Below, in pieces: positions 43,273 through 51,116 of a stretch of 64,000 nt of DNA; position 1 is the first letter of the stretch; each line of letters starts with the position of its first letter. The notes under the pieces were generated by a model that had not been told where the DNA came from, did no database searches, and saw nothing but the letters and a program-made list of their open reading frames with translations. Position numbers and translations under genes: made by a program. Source of the DNA: CAVQBP01 sp963848195 (GTDB lineage Bacteria > Bacteroidota > Ignavibacteria > Ignavibacteriales > Ignavibacteriaceae); NCBI GenBank assembly GCA_963848195.1, contig CAWKCY010000016.1, positions 697,657-761,656 of the forward strand, written 5' to 3'.

Positions 43273-45936
43273 ATGAATAAAAGTATTTCTATCTTCCTGC
43301 TTCTCACCATTTTATTGGTAATTTCCGGATGCAGACCTAAAGAGGAAAAAATAAATTTTGCAAATAACCAATACGAGCTAAATTCAGGATGGCTATGTAA
43401 AAACATCAAAGATGTAAAGTCAACCAGCGAGGAACTATCCAGGACTTCCGATTCATTAATTAATTGGATGCCGGCAACAGTGCCCGGAACAGTATTAACT
43501 ACATTGCTGAATAATCAGTTAGTTCCTGACCCATTTTATGGAATGAACAATAAGAAAATTCCAGATATATATGATGCAGGACGGGAATATTATACATATT
43601 GGTTTGTAAAAAACTTCAATGAAAAAGCTCCCGTCGGCAGCGAACAAGTCTGGCTGCATTTCCGTGGAGTCAATTATAGCTGCGATATTTATATGAATGG
43701 CCGTAAATTGAACAAGGCACCACATCACGGAATGTTTCTACGGCAAACCTATAATATTACTTCTTATCTTTCTAAGGATGAAAATAACCGCCTGGCTGTT
43801 ATTGTTTATCCTCCCGACCATGTTGGCAATCCAAATGGTGGTCAGGGAGGTGACGGAACAATTGCACACAGTCTTACCAATCAATTTACTGCGGGATGGG
43901 ATTGGATTCAGCCGGTTCATGATAGGAATACAGGGATATGGGATAAAGTAACTATTGAAAAAACTTATACAATCAGGCTGAAAGACCCGCATGTAATCAC
44001 ATTTGTTCCGGGTAAAAGATTTCCCGGACAACCCCAAGCTCCCGCTGTTATTAGAGCAAGTGTCGAAATTGAAAATCCGGTCAATCAGTCTGTCGGCGGT
44101 ACTTTACAGATTATTATTGGAAATGATATAATTAAAAAAGAGGTATCACTGCAGCCTGCATCCGCTGCTAAAGTACAATTCCCCGATATTATATTGAAAA
44201 ACCCCGAACTCTGGTGGCCAAATGGATATGGCAGTCAGCCTTTGTATAAGTTTACATTCAGGTTTATCGGAAACGACAGCCAGGTGATGGATGAAAAAGA
44301 AGTGATAACTGGAATACGTGAAATCCGGACTAAATGGAACATCCATACACAGAGCCGTGAAGTACTTGTAAATGGGCAGAAAATTTTTATTAAAGGAGGT
44401 AACTGGATTATCTCTGATGCTATGCTAAGATTTTCTCCCGAAAGGTATGATGCCGAAGTGCGGTTTCATAAAGATATGAACCTTAACCTAATCCGTGTAT
44501 GGGGAGGTGGTATAACAGAAAGACCTGAATTCTATAATGCGTGTGACAAATATGGAATACTTGTATTCCAGGATTTCTGGATGTCCGGTGACTGCAATGG
44601 GAAATGGCTCGACCCTATGAAAAAAGAAGACCAATGGACAAGACGTAAATATCCCGATGATCACGAACTATTTCTAGAATCTGCTGCAGATCAGATTAGA
44701 ATGCTGCGTAATCATCCGTCTCTTGCATTCTACTGTGGTGGTAATGAAATTCCGCCTCCTCAAGATATTCTGATTGCAATGAAGGATTCGCTGCTTCCTG
44801 TTTTGGATAGTACACGTTACTTCTTCGAATATTCAAATGTTGATAGTATGTCTCACAATTCTATTGGCGGAAACGGAGACGGTACTTACGGTATCCAGCC
44901 TGTCAGTTATTTCTGGGATGAGCACTCTTTTCCTTTCAATTCCGAAATAGGATCGGTAGGTATGGGAGATTATCAATCCCTTGAACGATTTATTCCATCG
45001 CAAAACCTTATTACTCCCGGTTCGGGATGGAATAATGTAGATTCTATATGGGCTTACCATAAGCCCGGCTGGTATGGAAAGTTTATAGATGCTTATGGAA
45101 AGCCAAAGGATCTAAAGGATTTTGCAAATAAAGCTCAGCTACTCAATTATGATCAGTATAGGGGACTGATGGAAGGGCATATTGCACACATGTGGGACTG
45201 GTATACGGGAGTGATCATATGGAAAACTCAAAATCCGTGGACCGCATTACGCGGTCAGATGTATGATTACTATCTTGATCCTAACGGCGGCTTATATGGT
45301 TTGCACCATGCAGATAAACCTCTTCATGCAATGTATAACCCCGTTGACGGAATGCTAATGGTAGCAAATCATACATTCAATTCTCTGCATGATCTTATGA
45401 TCCAGGCAAAAGCTTATAATATTGCCGGCAAGGATTCCCTGGTACTGCAGTGGTTTATCGAACTAAGTCCTGCCTCTGTTCAGAAAATTCAAACCATAAA
45501 AAAAGTCTTAAATGAATTATTCTCTGCTCAGGGAGGTTTCTTATCTTTGCGTTTAATCAATTCATCTCATAAAATCATCGATGATAATCTCTATTGGCTC
45601 TCCGATTCTAAAGGCAATTACAGCGGATTACAGAAAATGTCAAAAGCGAGAGTGGTAGTCTCAGCCGGCAAAGAAAGTGATAGGCATATTGAAGTGAAGA
45701 TTAACAATCCTTCCGGCGGACCAATTGCTTTTTTCAACCGTATTTCACTAGTAGACACAATAACAAAAAAAAGAATCCTGCCGGTTTTCTACAGCGACAA
45801 TTACATCTCCGTATTACCTGGAGAAGTGAAAACAGTTTTTATAGACTGTACACAAAAAGTCGATATTAATAATGCCAAAGTCTCAATAAGCGGCTGGAAT
45901 GTAGATGAACAGTTTATAAAAATAAATGCTATGTGA
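43273..45936 (+). CDS. Glycoside hydrolase family 2 lipoprotein (exo-beta-glucosaminidase/beta-mannosidase-like)
   Basis: The lipobox VISGC anchors it outside the cytoplasm. The GH2 order is present: sugar-binding domain (VWLHFRGVNYSCDIYMNGRKL), immunoglobulin-like domain (PELWWPNGYGSQPLYKFTF), TIM barrel (FIKGGNWIISDAMLRF, NLIRVWGGGITE), then C-terminal beta domains. Candidate acid/base is E492 (CGGNEIPPP) and candidate nucleophile E558 (NSEIGSVGMGDY), as in the CsxA/mannosidase subgroup. Trims beta-linked glucosamine, mannose or related sugars from oligosaccharides. 887 residues is normal. It joins GH127 and GH36 genes nearby as a glycan-degradation set. Confidence 0.9.
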   Translation: MNKSISIFLLLTILLVISGCRPKEEKINFANNQYELNSGWLCKNIKDVKSTSEELSRTSDSLINWMPATVPGTVLTTLLNNQLVPDPFYGMNNKKIPDIYDAGREYYTYWFVKNFNEKAPVGSEQVWLHFRGVNYSCDIYMNGRKLNKAPHHGMFLRQTYNITSYLSKDENNRLAVIVYPPDHVGNPNGGQGGDGTIAHSLTNQFTAGWDWIQPVHDRNTGIWDKVTIEKTYTIRLKDPHVITFVPGKRFPGQPQAPAVIRASVEIENPVNQSVGGTLQIIIGNDIIKKEVSLQPASAAKVQFPDIILKNPELWWPNGYGSQPLYKFTFRFIGNDSQVMDEKEVITGIREIRTKWNIHTQSREVLVNGQKIFIKGGNWIISDAMLRFSPERYDAEVRFHKDMNLNLIRVWGGGITERPEFYNACDKYGILVFQDFWMSGDCNGKWLDPMKKEDQWTRRKYPDDHELFLESAADQIRMLRNHPSLAFYCGGNEIPPPQDILIAMKDSLLPVLDSTRYFFEYSNVDSMSHNSIGGNGDGTYGIQPVSYFWDEHSFPFNSEIGSVGMGDYQSLERFIPSQNLITPGSGWNNVDSIWAYHKPGWYGKFIDAYGKPKDLKDFANKAQLLNYDQYRGLMEGHIAHMWDWYTGVIIWKTQNPWTALRGQMYDYYLDPNGGLYGLHHADKPLHAMYNPVDGMLMVANHTFNSLHDLMIQAKAYNIAGKDSLVLQWFIELSPASVQKIQTIKKVLNELFSAQGGFLSLRLINSSHKIIDDNLYWLSDSKGNYSGLQKMSKARVVVSAGKESDRHIEVKINNPSGGPIAFFNRISLVDTITKKRILPVFYSDNYISVLPGEVKTVFIDCTQKVDINNAKVSISGWNVDEQFIKINAM

Positions 45937-45938
45937 CA

Positions 45939-46096
45939 ATTATATCATTAACCAATGGATTTATCCATTGGCTCAAAAGGTAAAATCCATCGACCTAAAG
46001 GTTTCCCCATTTTAGACCAAATTCCAACATTCCACCACTCCATTTTCCTCCATCTAACAGCAATGAATGACAACGAATGACCATTGAATGACCATC
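45939..46096. repeat. Composite intergenic repeat after the GH2 gene
   Basis: It begins with ATTATATCATTAAC then the hairpin CAATGGATTTATCCATTG, also found at 59566-59602. It continues with ATTCCAACATTCCACCACTCC-like words and ends with AATGAATGACAACGAATGACC-type repeats. These are three different repeat families laid end to end in one gap. Confidence 0.6.
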
Positions 46097-46101
46097 CTGA
46101 G

Positions 46102-47145
46102 TTATTCCAATAAAAAATTATTCACCACTTCTACAAACCTTTCCATTTCGCATCCCGGACCCAAATGCCCGCAATCATTGTGAAAGACGAAGGTTTTAGC
46201 ATTAATCATTTTTGCAAAATTCATTGCAGGTGTTGGATTAGCCATATGATCCTTCTCAGATACAATTATATAGACTTTTGCTTTTATGCTTTCCGCGGCT
46301 TTTTCCATCGAGCCCCCAAAACTTTTTGATATATCATGCTGAAGCATCGCCTTTAATTGTGCAACCCAATTATAGGAATTAAAATGTACTTTAAAATCTT
46401 CAAATATTTTTGCGGCATATTCATTATACCCTTCAGGTTTAGTATTTTCAACCCTGTATGAAGGGGTTTGAATTTCCAGGGCCTGGAATCCTGCCACACT
46501 TTTAATCAGTTCCTCATCGCTTACATTATGGTAATGACCCATCTCGATAATATTAAGTTCGGTATTCCATAATAATAAATCATAAGAAGTAAGCTTCGGA
46601 GAACCTACATAAGGAATTGCTTTGTCCATAAAATCAGGATAGGAAGTCATCCATTGAAATGTTTGAATTCCACCCATTGAACCGCCGAATATTGCATAGA
46701 CATGATTTATATTCAATATTTCTGTGAGCAACTTGTATTGTGAATTTACCATATCTACTATATTAAAAACCGGGAATTTTGAATTAGGCTGCTCATCACT
46801 GTTAGAAGGTGAAGATGAAGCTCCGTCTCCAAATGCATCAACAGCTATTACATAATATTTATCCGAATTAATTAATTTGTTCGGACCGATTAAACCTATC
46901 AAGTCTTTTGTATTTCCTCCAAACCATGTAGGAAATAAAATAATATTAGACTTATCTTCATTCATTTTACCGAAAAGTCTATATCCAATCTTGCAATTAT
47001 AGATAGTGTCGCCGTTTGTAAGTCTAAAATTTCCAAGCTCACCTAAATGTAAATCAGACCCCTTTTCATTGACATTAGCCTGATAATGAGCATTCCCCAA
47101 AAAGCTCAATTGAAAGATAAATACGATTATAAAAATTTTCTTCAT
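46102..47145 (-). CDS. Secreted alpha/beta hydrolase, homoserine O-acetyltransferase (MetX)-like
   Basis: Signal peptide (MKKIFIIVFIFQLSFLGNAH), then a MetX-type alpha/beta hydrolase: NIILFPTWFGGN (oxyanion), nucleophile elbow GGSMGGIQTFQW, Asp in VSEKDHMANP and His in NDCGHLGPGCE. MetX proteins are cytoplasmic acyltransferases for methionine synthesis; the signal peptide argues for another, extracytoplasmic hydrolase role. The ATG with GGAGG upstream is preferred over a start 15 bp earlier. A tandem-repeat gap separates it from the upstream GH127 gene. Confidence 0.85.
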   Translation of the reverse strand: MKKIFIIVFIFQLSFLGNAHYQANVNEKGSDLHLGELGNFRLTNGDTIYNCKIGYRLFGKMNEDKSNIILFPTWFGGNTKDLIGLIGPNKLINSDKYYVIAVDAFGDGASSSPSNSDEQPNSKFPVFNIVDMVNSQYKLLTEILNINHVYAIFGGSMGGIQTFQWMTSYPDFMDKAIPYVGSPKLTSYDLLLWNTELNIIEMGHYHNVSDEELIKSVAGFQALEIQTPSYRVENTKPEGYNEYAAKIFEDFKVHFNSYNWVAQLKAMLQHDISKSFGGSMEKAAESIKAKVYIIVSEKDHMANPTPAMNFAKMINAKTFVFHNDCGHLGPGCEMERFVEVVNNFLLE

Positions 47146-47310
47146 ATTCAAAACCTCCATAGGTCTCCTAGATTAATATGCCTCAATATAAAAATCACCT
47201 TCATACATTACTCCATAACTCCATTATTCCAACCCCAAAATATTTGCAAATTTTTCTTAACACGAGATTGCTGTTTCCATCATTCATCCATTCCCTCATT
47301 CCACCATTCC

Positions 47311-47382
47311 ATCACTCCATCACTCCATCACTCCATTATTCCATCACTCCATTATTCCATTATTCCATCACTCCATTATTCC
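47311..47382. repeat. 8 bp tandem repeat, nine units
   Basis: Nine units of either ATCACTCC or ATTATTCC in the order C-C-C-T-C-T-T-C-T, flanked by degenerate versions (ATTCATCC, ATTCCCTC) on the left. Related words occur near 31.88 and 46.03 kb. It lies in the gap between GH127 and the MetX-like gene. Reading frames through it in either strand are artefacts of the repeat. Confidence 0.85.
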
Positions 47383-47392
47383 CTCCCCGCCC

Positions 47393-49312
47393 TCACTTCA
47401 TCTGCCAGTAAATAACATAACGTTCTTTATCGATCTGATAGAAAGGGATCAATGTAACCTCTATCGATGCGGCACCAGTAGTTTTAAAGGACAATGGATT
47501 TCCATTTACCGGGCTGAGCCATTCATTTATTCTTCTGCCTTTAACATTCAATGTGGTAATAATATCATCAGGAACAGGATAGTCTTTATAATCGAGCTGA
47601 TCATGAGCAAAAGGAGCAGGCGCTTCCATTCCTTCTGTTCCCATATCTCCTACAAGAACTAACGGGCCATAAACTACTGCTGCTATATCCGGATTATCAT
47701 TTGTCCCTGCAAGGTGTAGTGACATAGGGTAAGCGATATCAATCTTATCACCTGCGTTCCAGCTTCTGTTCAATACAATGTAGCTGCCTGGTTTTTGACT
47801 AATCTTTACTCCTTCACCATTAATTGTAATTGTCGCACCTGATACTGCCCACGAGGGATACCGGATGTACAATGGCATCTCACCATTTTTTATTTCCTTT
47901 AATGTAAGATGTGTGACAGCCTCTTCAGGATACCGTGTTTCTTGAATTAATTTAACACCTTTTTCTTTCCAGTTTAACTCGGAAGGAATAAAAAGATTTA
48001 CATAAATTCCATTGTCATTATGGTAGTAAATACCTTCACCATATTTTGCATGATTTTCAAACCCGGTACCGACACAGCACCAGAAAGAATTATCCTTATC
48101 GGAATATGTCTTAAATGTACCCGGTGTATACGGTATAAAATAAGTCACCATACCTGTTTCATCTTCCTGCGAAGCTAAAATGTGATTGTAGAGAGCCCGT
48201 TCATAATAATCGGCATACTTAATATCAGCCGTCCAGGTAAACAGGTGCCGGGTAAGCTTCAGCATGTTATATGTATTGCATGTTTCTGTAGTCGCCTGTG
48301 AGATATGCTTTGATATCTGGTCCGGTTCAAAGAAATGTTCATAGTCGCTGTTTCCGCCTGTCACATAAGTTTGATGATCTATTACAGTCTGCCAGAAGAA
48401 ATCCGCAATAGTTTTTTCTTTTTCATCACCGGTTAATTCATAGCCCCTTGCCGCTCCTGTGATCTTGGGAATTTGAGTATTGGCATGCAGTCCGTTCAAT
48501 TTATCTACCTTTTGAGCCAGAGGATCCATCACGCTATGATCATAAAAGAATTCCGCAAGCTTTTTATCATTTATATCTCCGGTAATGCCGTATAAATTAT
48601 AAACCGCTTCCATCATACCGCCGAATTCTGTTCTGTGCATAACAGCCAGTTGTTCAAGAGAAAGGTTCTTGAGCTTATTATATGCCCAGCCGCTCATTTT
48701 AACAACCACATCTAAAGCCTGTTTATTTCCGGCATACTGATACATATCAATTAAGCCTGCCATTATTTTATGTAAAGTATACCAAGGCGCCCATACAGGT
48801 TTCCCCTCTATCGCACGGTTAACTAAATTTTGCGGGAATGCACTAAGATATCCACCCTGGTTTATTACCCGCTGGATTTCTACTAATTCGCTCACCAGGG
48901 AATCACCTTTATTTTTATATGCAGTATCACCTGTTGAAGCATACATAAGAGCCAGACCCGAAAGAACATGCCCCAAAGTGTGCCCTCTTAATTCAATATC
49001 CAAACCCTCCCATCCTCCATACGGTTTAGCATTAGTTCGCATTCCTGCATTAATCTTCCAGCTATGCAGCAGCCGGTTATTATCAATGCTCAATAACCAT
49101 TTGCCGTCCCGTTCCATATTATCTTTAAAACGGCTGTCAAGCAGTCTTACATCCTTCAAATCAAAGCTTAACGCTTTTGGATGAACCTGAGGTTCTATTT
49201 TCTCTAAAGATGAAAACTGACCAGCATACTGAGAAAAAGAGGCAGCTGGATAAATTGAGCAAAACGCTATTATGAAAAAAATCTTCTTTACCGCTGTTAA
49301 ATTATCCCTCAT
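47393..49312 (-). CDS. Secreted glycoside hydrolase family 127 (beta-L-arabinofuranosidase-like, DUF1680)
   Basis: Signal peptide (KKIFFIIAFCSIYPAASFSQ) then the (alpha/alpha)6 barrel of GH127: DVRLLDSRFKDNMERDGKWLL, GLDIELRGHTLGHVLSGLALMYA, and the cysteine-rich catalytic segment FWCCVGTGFENHAKYGEGIYY. In characterised members one Cys of this segment is the nucleophile, coordinated with zinc. The C-terminal beta domain starts at YVNLFIPSELNW. It releases L-arabinofuranose from plant-type glycans. The start with GGAG is used; an extra 18 residues upstream would add charged residues before the signal peptide. Confidence 0.92.
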   Translation of the reverse strand: MRDNLTAVKKIFFIIAFCSIYPAASFSQYAGQFSSLEKIEPQVHPKALSFDLKDVRLLDSRFKDNMERDGKWLLSIDNNRLLHSWKINAGMRTNAKPYGGWEGLDIELRGHTLGHVLSGLALMYASTGDTAYKNKGDSLVSELVEIQRVINQGGYLSAFPQNLVNRAIEGKPVWAPWYTLHKIMAGLIDMYQYAGNKQALDVVVKMSGWAYNKLKNLSLEQLAVMHRTEFGGMMEAVYNLYGITGDINDKKLAEFFYDHSVMDPLAQKVDKLNGLHANTQIPKITGAARGYELTGDEKEKTIADFFWQTVIDHQTYVTGGNSDYEHFFEPDQISKHISQATTETCNTYNMLKLTRHLFTWTADIKYADYYERALYNHILASQEDETGMVTYFIPYTPGTFKTYSDKDNSFWCCVGTGFENHAKYGEGIYYHNDNGIYVNLFIPSELNWKEKGVKLIQETRYPEEAVTHLTLKEIKNGEMPLYIRYPSWAVSGATITINGEGVKISQKPGSYIVLNRSWNAGDKIDIAYPMSLHLAGTNDNPDIAAVVYGPLVLVGDMGTEGMEAPAPFAHDQLDYKDYPVPDDIITTLNVKGRRINEWLSPVNGNPLSFKTTGAASIEVTLIPFYQIDKERYVIYWQMK

Positions 49313-49407
49313 CTTTTTTCTCCGAATTATTAAATAATAATTAGTTAAAAAAGATTTATTATTCAACCCCTTCGTCTGAATTAGTCGATTTCTCTCATTA
49401 ACTATCT

Positions 49408-49468
49408 ATTGCCCTCGGCTTCAGCCGGGGGAGTAGTGAATAGAAAATAAAGATGGCTTTAGCCGCAT
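49408..49468. repeat. Dispersed hairpin repeat, copy 1
   Basis: ATTGCCCTCGGCTTCAGCC followed by GGGGGA, an AT-rich spacer AGAAAATAAAGAT, and GGCTTTAGCCGCAT. The same order (ATTGCCCCGGC, GTCGGGG, A-rich spacer, GCTTTAGCC-CAT) occurs at 57615-57680. Both copies contain a GC hairpin followed by the GCTTTAGCC motif. Confidence 0.6.
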
Positions 49469-49662
49469 AAACATACCAAGTTGTGCTGAAGTTTATGGTT
49501 ATTTTAAAAAGGAAAACTTAAGCCCCCCTACATATCCGGAATACCTAAAGTTATCGCTAAGAGATTGACAAAAAAATAATATGTCATCCCTCTTAGAAGA
49601 ATCATATTAACTGAATTTTGAATACTGAAGGTGTGATATTATTTTGACTTTATGTATAATAT

Positions 49663-49806
49663 GATGGAACCGGTTTGATGATACCTTATTAACAACTTCA
49701 TCTTCCGCATTTAGAATACCGGTTGCCATCAGATAATATTTTAGGATCTTTCAATTGAAAATATATAATTCAATGTTCACTCCTATTATCGGGAGGAGCT
49801 TTTTTT
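49663..49806 (+). ncRNA. Candidate structured small RNA
   Basis: GATGG-AACCGGT (49663-49674) pairs with ACCGGTTGCCATC (49718-49730) leaving one bulged base. About 50 nt later CTCCT and AGGAG form a short hairpin followed by a T-run (CTTTTTTT, ending 49806). The combination of a long-range stem and a terminator with no upstream plus-strand gene suggests an independent transcript. No promoter with proper spacing was found and no known RNA family was recognised. Confidence 0.3.
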
Positions 49807-50038
49807 ATATTAGATCTTTGCGGCAAACGGCTAATAGACATAATAAGTGGTAATTAAAGAAAATAAGCAGCAATTAACTGAGGTCAGCCTCTAAGGTGAG
49901 CCTCATTTCAACTTCTAAAAGTGAGCTGACCAAAAAGTAAATTTCTTCGTGTTTATTAGAGAATAATATGCACAAAGAAAATATTTTTTATTAAATTATA
50001 CATAAACAATTTTACTACCGGGAAGGAATTTGGCCATA

Positions 50039-50758
50039 ATGATTTTGAATATACATTCTTTTAAAAAATACATGGCTTTAACTGCCGTCTTTATATCCAT
50101 TTTACAAACCTTCCAACCCTCACTACATGCACAAACACCCGAATATAAACCCGTATCCACTTTTTCTATAGTTGCAAGGGATTCTGCAGCCGGTGAACTC
50201 GGGATAGCAGTAGCTTCCAGGTTCTTTAGTGTTGGCTCTGTTGTACCTTGGGCTAAAGCAAATGTAGGTGCAGTTGCTACTCAATCATTTGCAAATACCA
50301 GCTTTGGCTGGCGGGGATTAGACCTTTTGGAAAAAGGAGCCTCACCTGAGGAAGTAAAAGAAATTCTTTTAAGGAATGACGACAGCCCTGAAAAAAGACA
50401 GTTTGGAATAGTATCTTCCTATGGTTCTTCGGTTACATATACAGGGAAAGAATGCTTACCATGGGCCGGCGGACGAAGCGGTCCGGACTATGCAGTCCAG
50501 GGAAATATACTCGCCGGTGAATCTGTTGTAACATCAATGGAAAAAACATTTTTAGAAACGGCAGGTACTCTTGCAGATAGAATGTACTCTGCATTGTTAG
50601 CCGGTAATAATGCCGGAGGGGATGCAAGAGGGAAGCAGTCTGCAGCATTAATAGTCGTAAAGGAGCATGCCGGTTATGGCGGCTATACCGACCGTGCAAT
50701 TGATATCCGTGTTGATGATAATCCTGAACCATTTAAAAGAATTGGGACGCCTTCTTGA
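50039..50758 (+). CDS. DUF1028 protein (Ntn-hydrolase-like), 5' part before a frameshift
   Basis: A signal peptide (YMALTAVFISILQTFQPSLHA) precedes the DUF1028 domain: STFSIVARDSAAGELGIAVASRFFSVGSVVPWAKANVGAVATQS, then WAGGRSGPDYAVQGNILAG and GDARGKQSAALIVV. The Ntn-like fold suggests hydrolase activity, but none is established. The frame ends early at FKRIGTPS, where family members read EPFKELGRLLD; the missing part is present in the +1 frame just after AAAA at 50735-50738. The ATG with GGAAGGAA 10 nt upstream is preferred over a TTG 9 bp earlier. Confidence 0.85.
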   Translation: MILNIHSFKKYMALTAVFISILQTFQPSLHAQTPEYKPVSTFSIVARDSAAGELGIAVASRFFSVGSVVPWAKANVGAVATQSFANTSFGWRGLDLLEKGASPEEVKEILLRNDDSPEKRQFGIVSSYGSSVTYTGKECLPWAGGRSGPDYAVQGNILAGESVVTSMEKTFLETAGTLADRMYSALLAGNNAGGDARGKQSAALIVVKEHAGYGGYTDRAIDIRVDDNPEPFKRIGTPS

Positions 50759-51047
50759 TTATGCACAGATGAATTATTCCTGGAATGAAGCCTGGACTTT
50801 ATTTACAAATAAAAAATATGATGAAGCTCTTCCGCATATGGAACGTACTGCGAAGTTAGCTCCCGAAAACCCTGAAGTTCTGTATGACCTTTCTGTAATA
50901 CGGCTCGCTGCAGGAAAAAAAGAAGATGCGTTAAATGCTCTTAAAAAAGCCATATCACTAAATCCGAAATTAAAAAAACAGGCTGCCGGTGATTTTGACC
51001 TGGAAAGCATTCATAATGATACTGAATTCCAGGTATTAATAAAATAA
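50739..51047 (+). pseudogene. Frameshifted 3' part of the DUF1028 gene (TPR-like tail)
   Basis: In the +1 frame the sequence reads ELGRLLDYAQMNYSWNEAW and continues with one TPR-like unit (YDEALPHMERTAKLAPENPEVLYDLSVI, then KKEDALNALKKAISLNPKL) to a stop. DUF1028 proteins of related bacteria normally carry this helical tail after the same linker, so the two pieces were one gene. Restoring the frame needs deletion of one base in TTTAAAAG. Whether this is decay, a sequencing indel or recoding cannot be decided here. Confidence 0.8.
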
Positions 51048-51116
51048 ATTTATCCGTAATTAATATAACTTAATTTTACATCCCCAAACTAAATAAATTA
51101 ACGTTTTTTTAATCTC

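Larger units (their letters stand above)
49313..50038. other. 726 bp gene-free region with a dispersed hairpin repeat and a candidate ncRNA
   Basis: No credible ORF on either strand. From left to right: a GC-hairpin repeat (49408-49468), a possible structured RNA ending in a terminator-like hairpin (49663-49806), an inverted repeat GGTCAGC/GCTGACC (49882-49931), then the ribosome site GGAAGGAA (50021-50028) of the next gene. Promoters for the divergent GH127 and DUF1028 genes must lie here, but no box could be assigned with confidence. Confidence 0.6.

Noticed and set aside
46102..47145. Calling the MetX-like gene a methionine-biosynthesis enzyme
   Set aside because: A clear signal peptide and no neighbouring methionine genes make a cytoplasmic acyltransferase role doubtful.
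47178..47411. Plus-strand ORFs rich in His, Ser and Pro over the ATTCC repeats
   Set aside because: They are translations of 8 bp tandem repeats with no start signal; the gap is non-coding.
49649..49660. TTGACT and TATAAT strings as a sigma-70 promoter for the candidate small RNA
   Set aside because: The two boxes are only about 5 bp apart, which is not a workable spacing.
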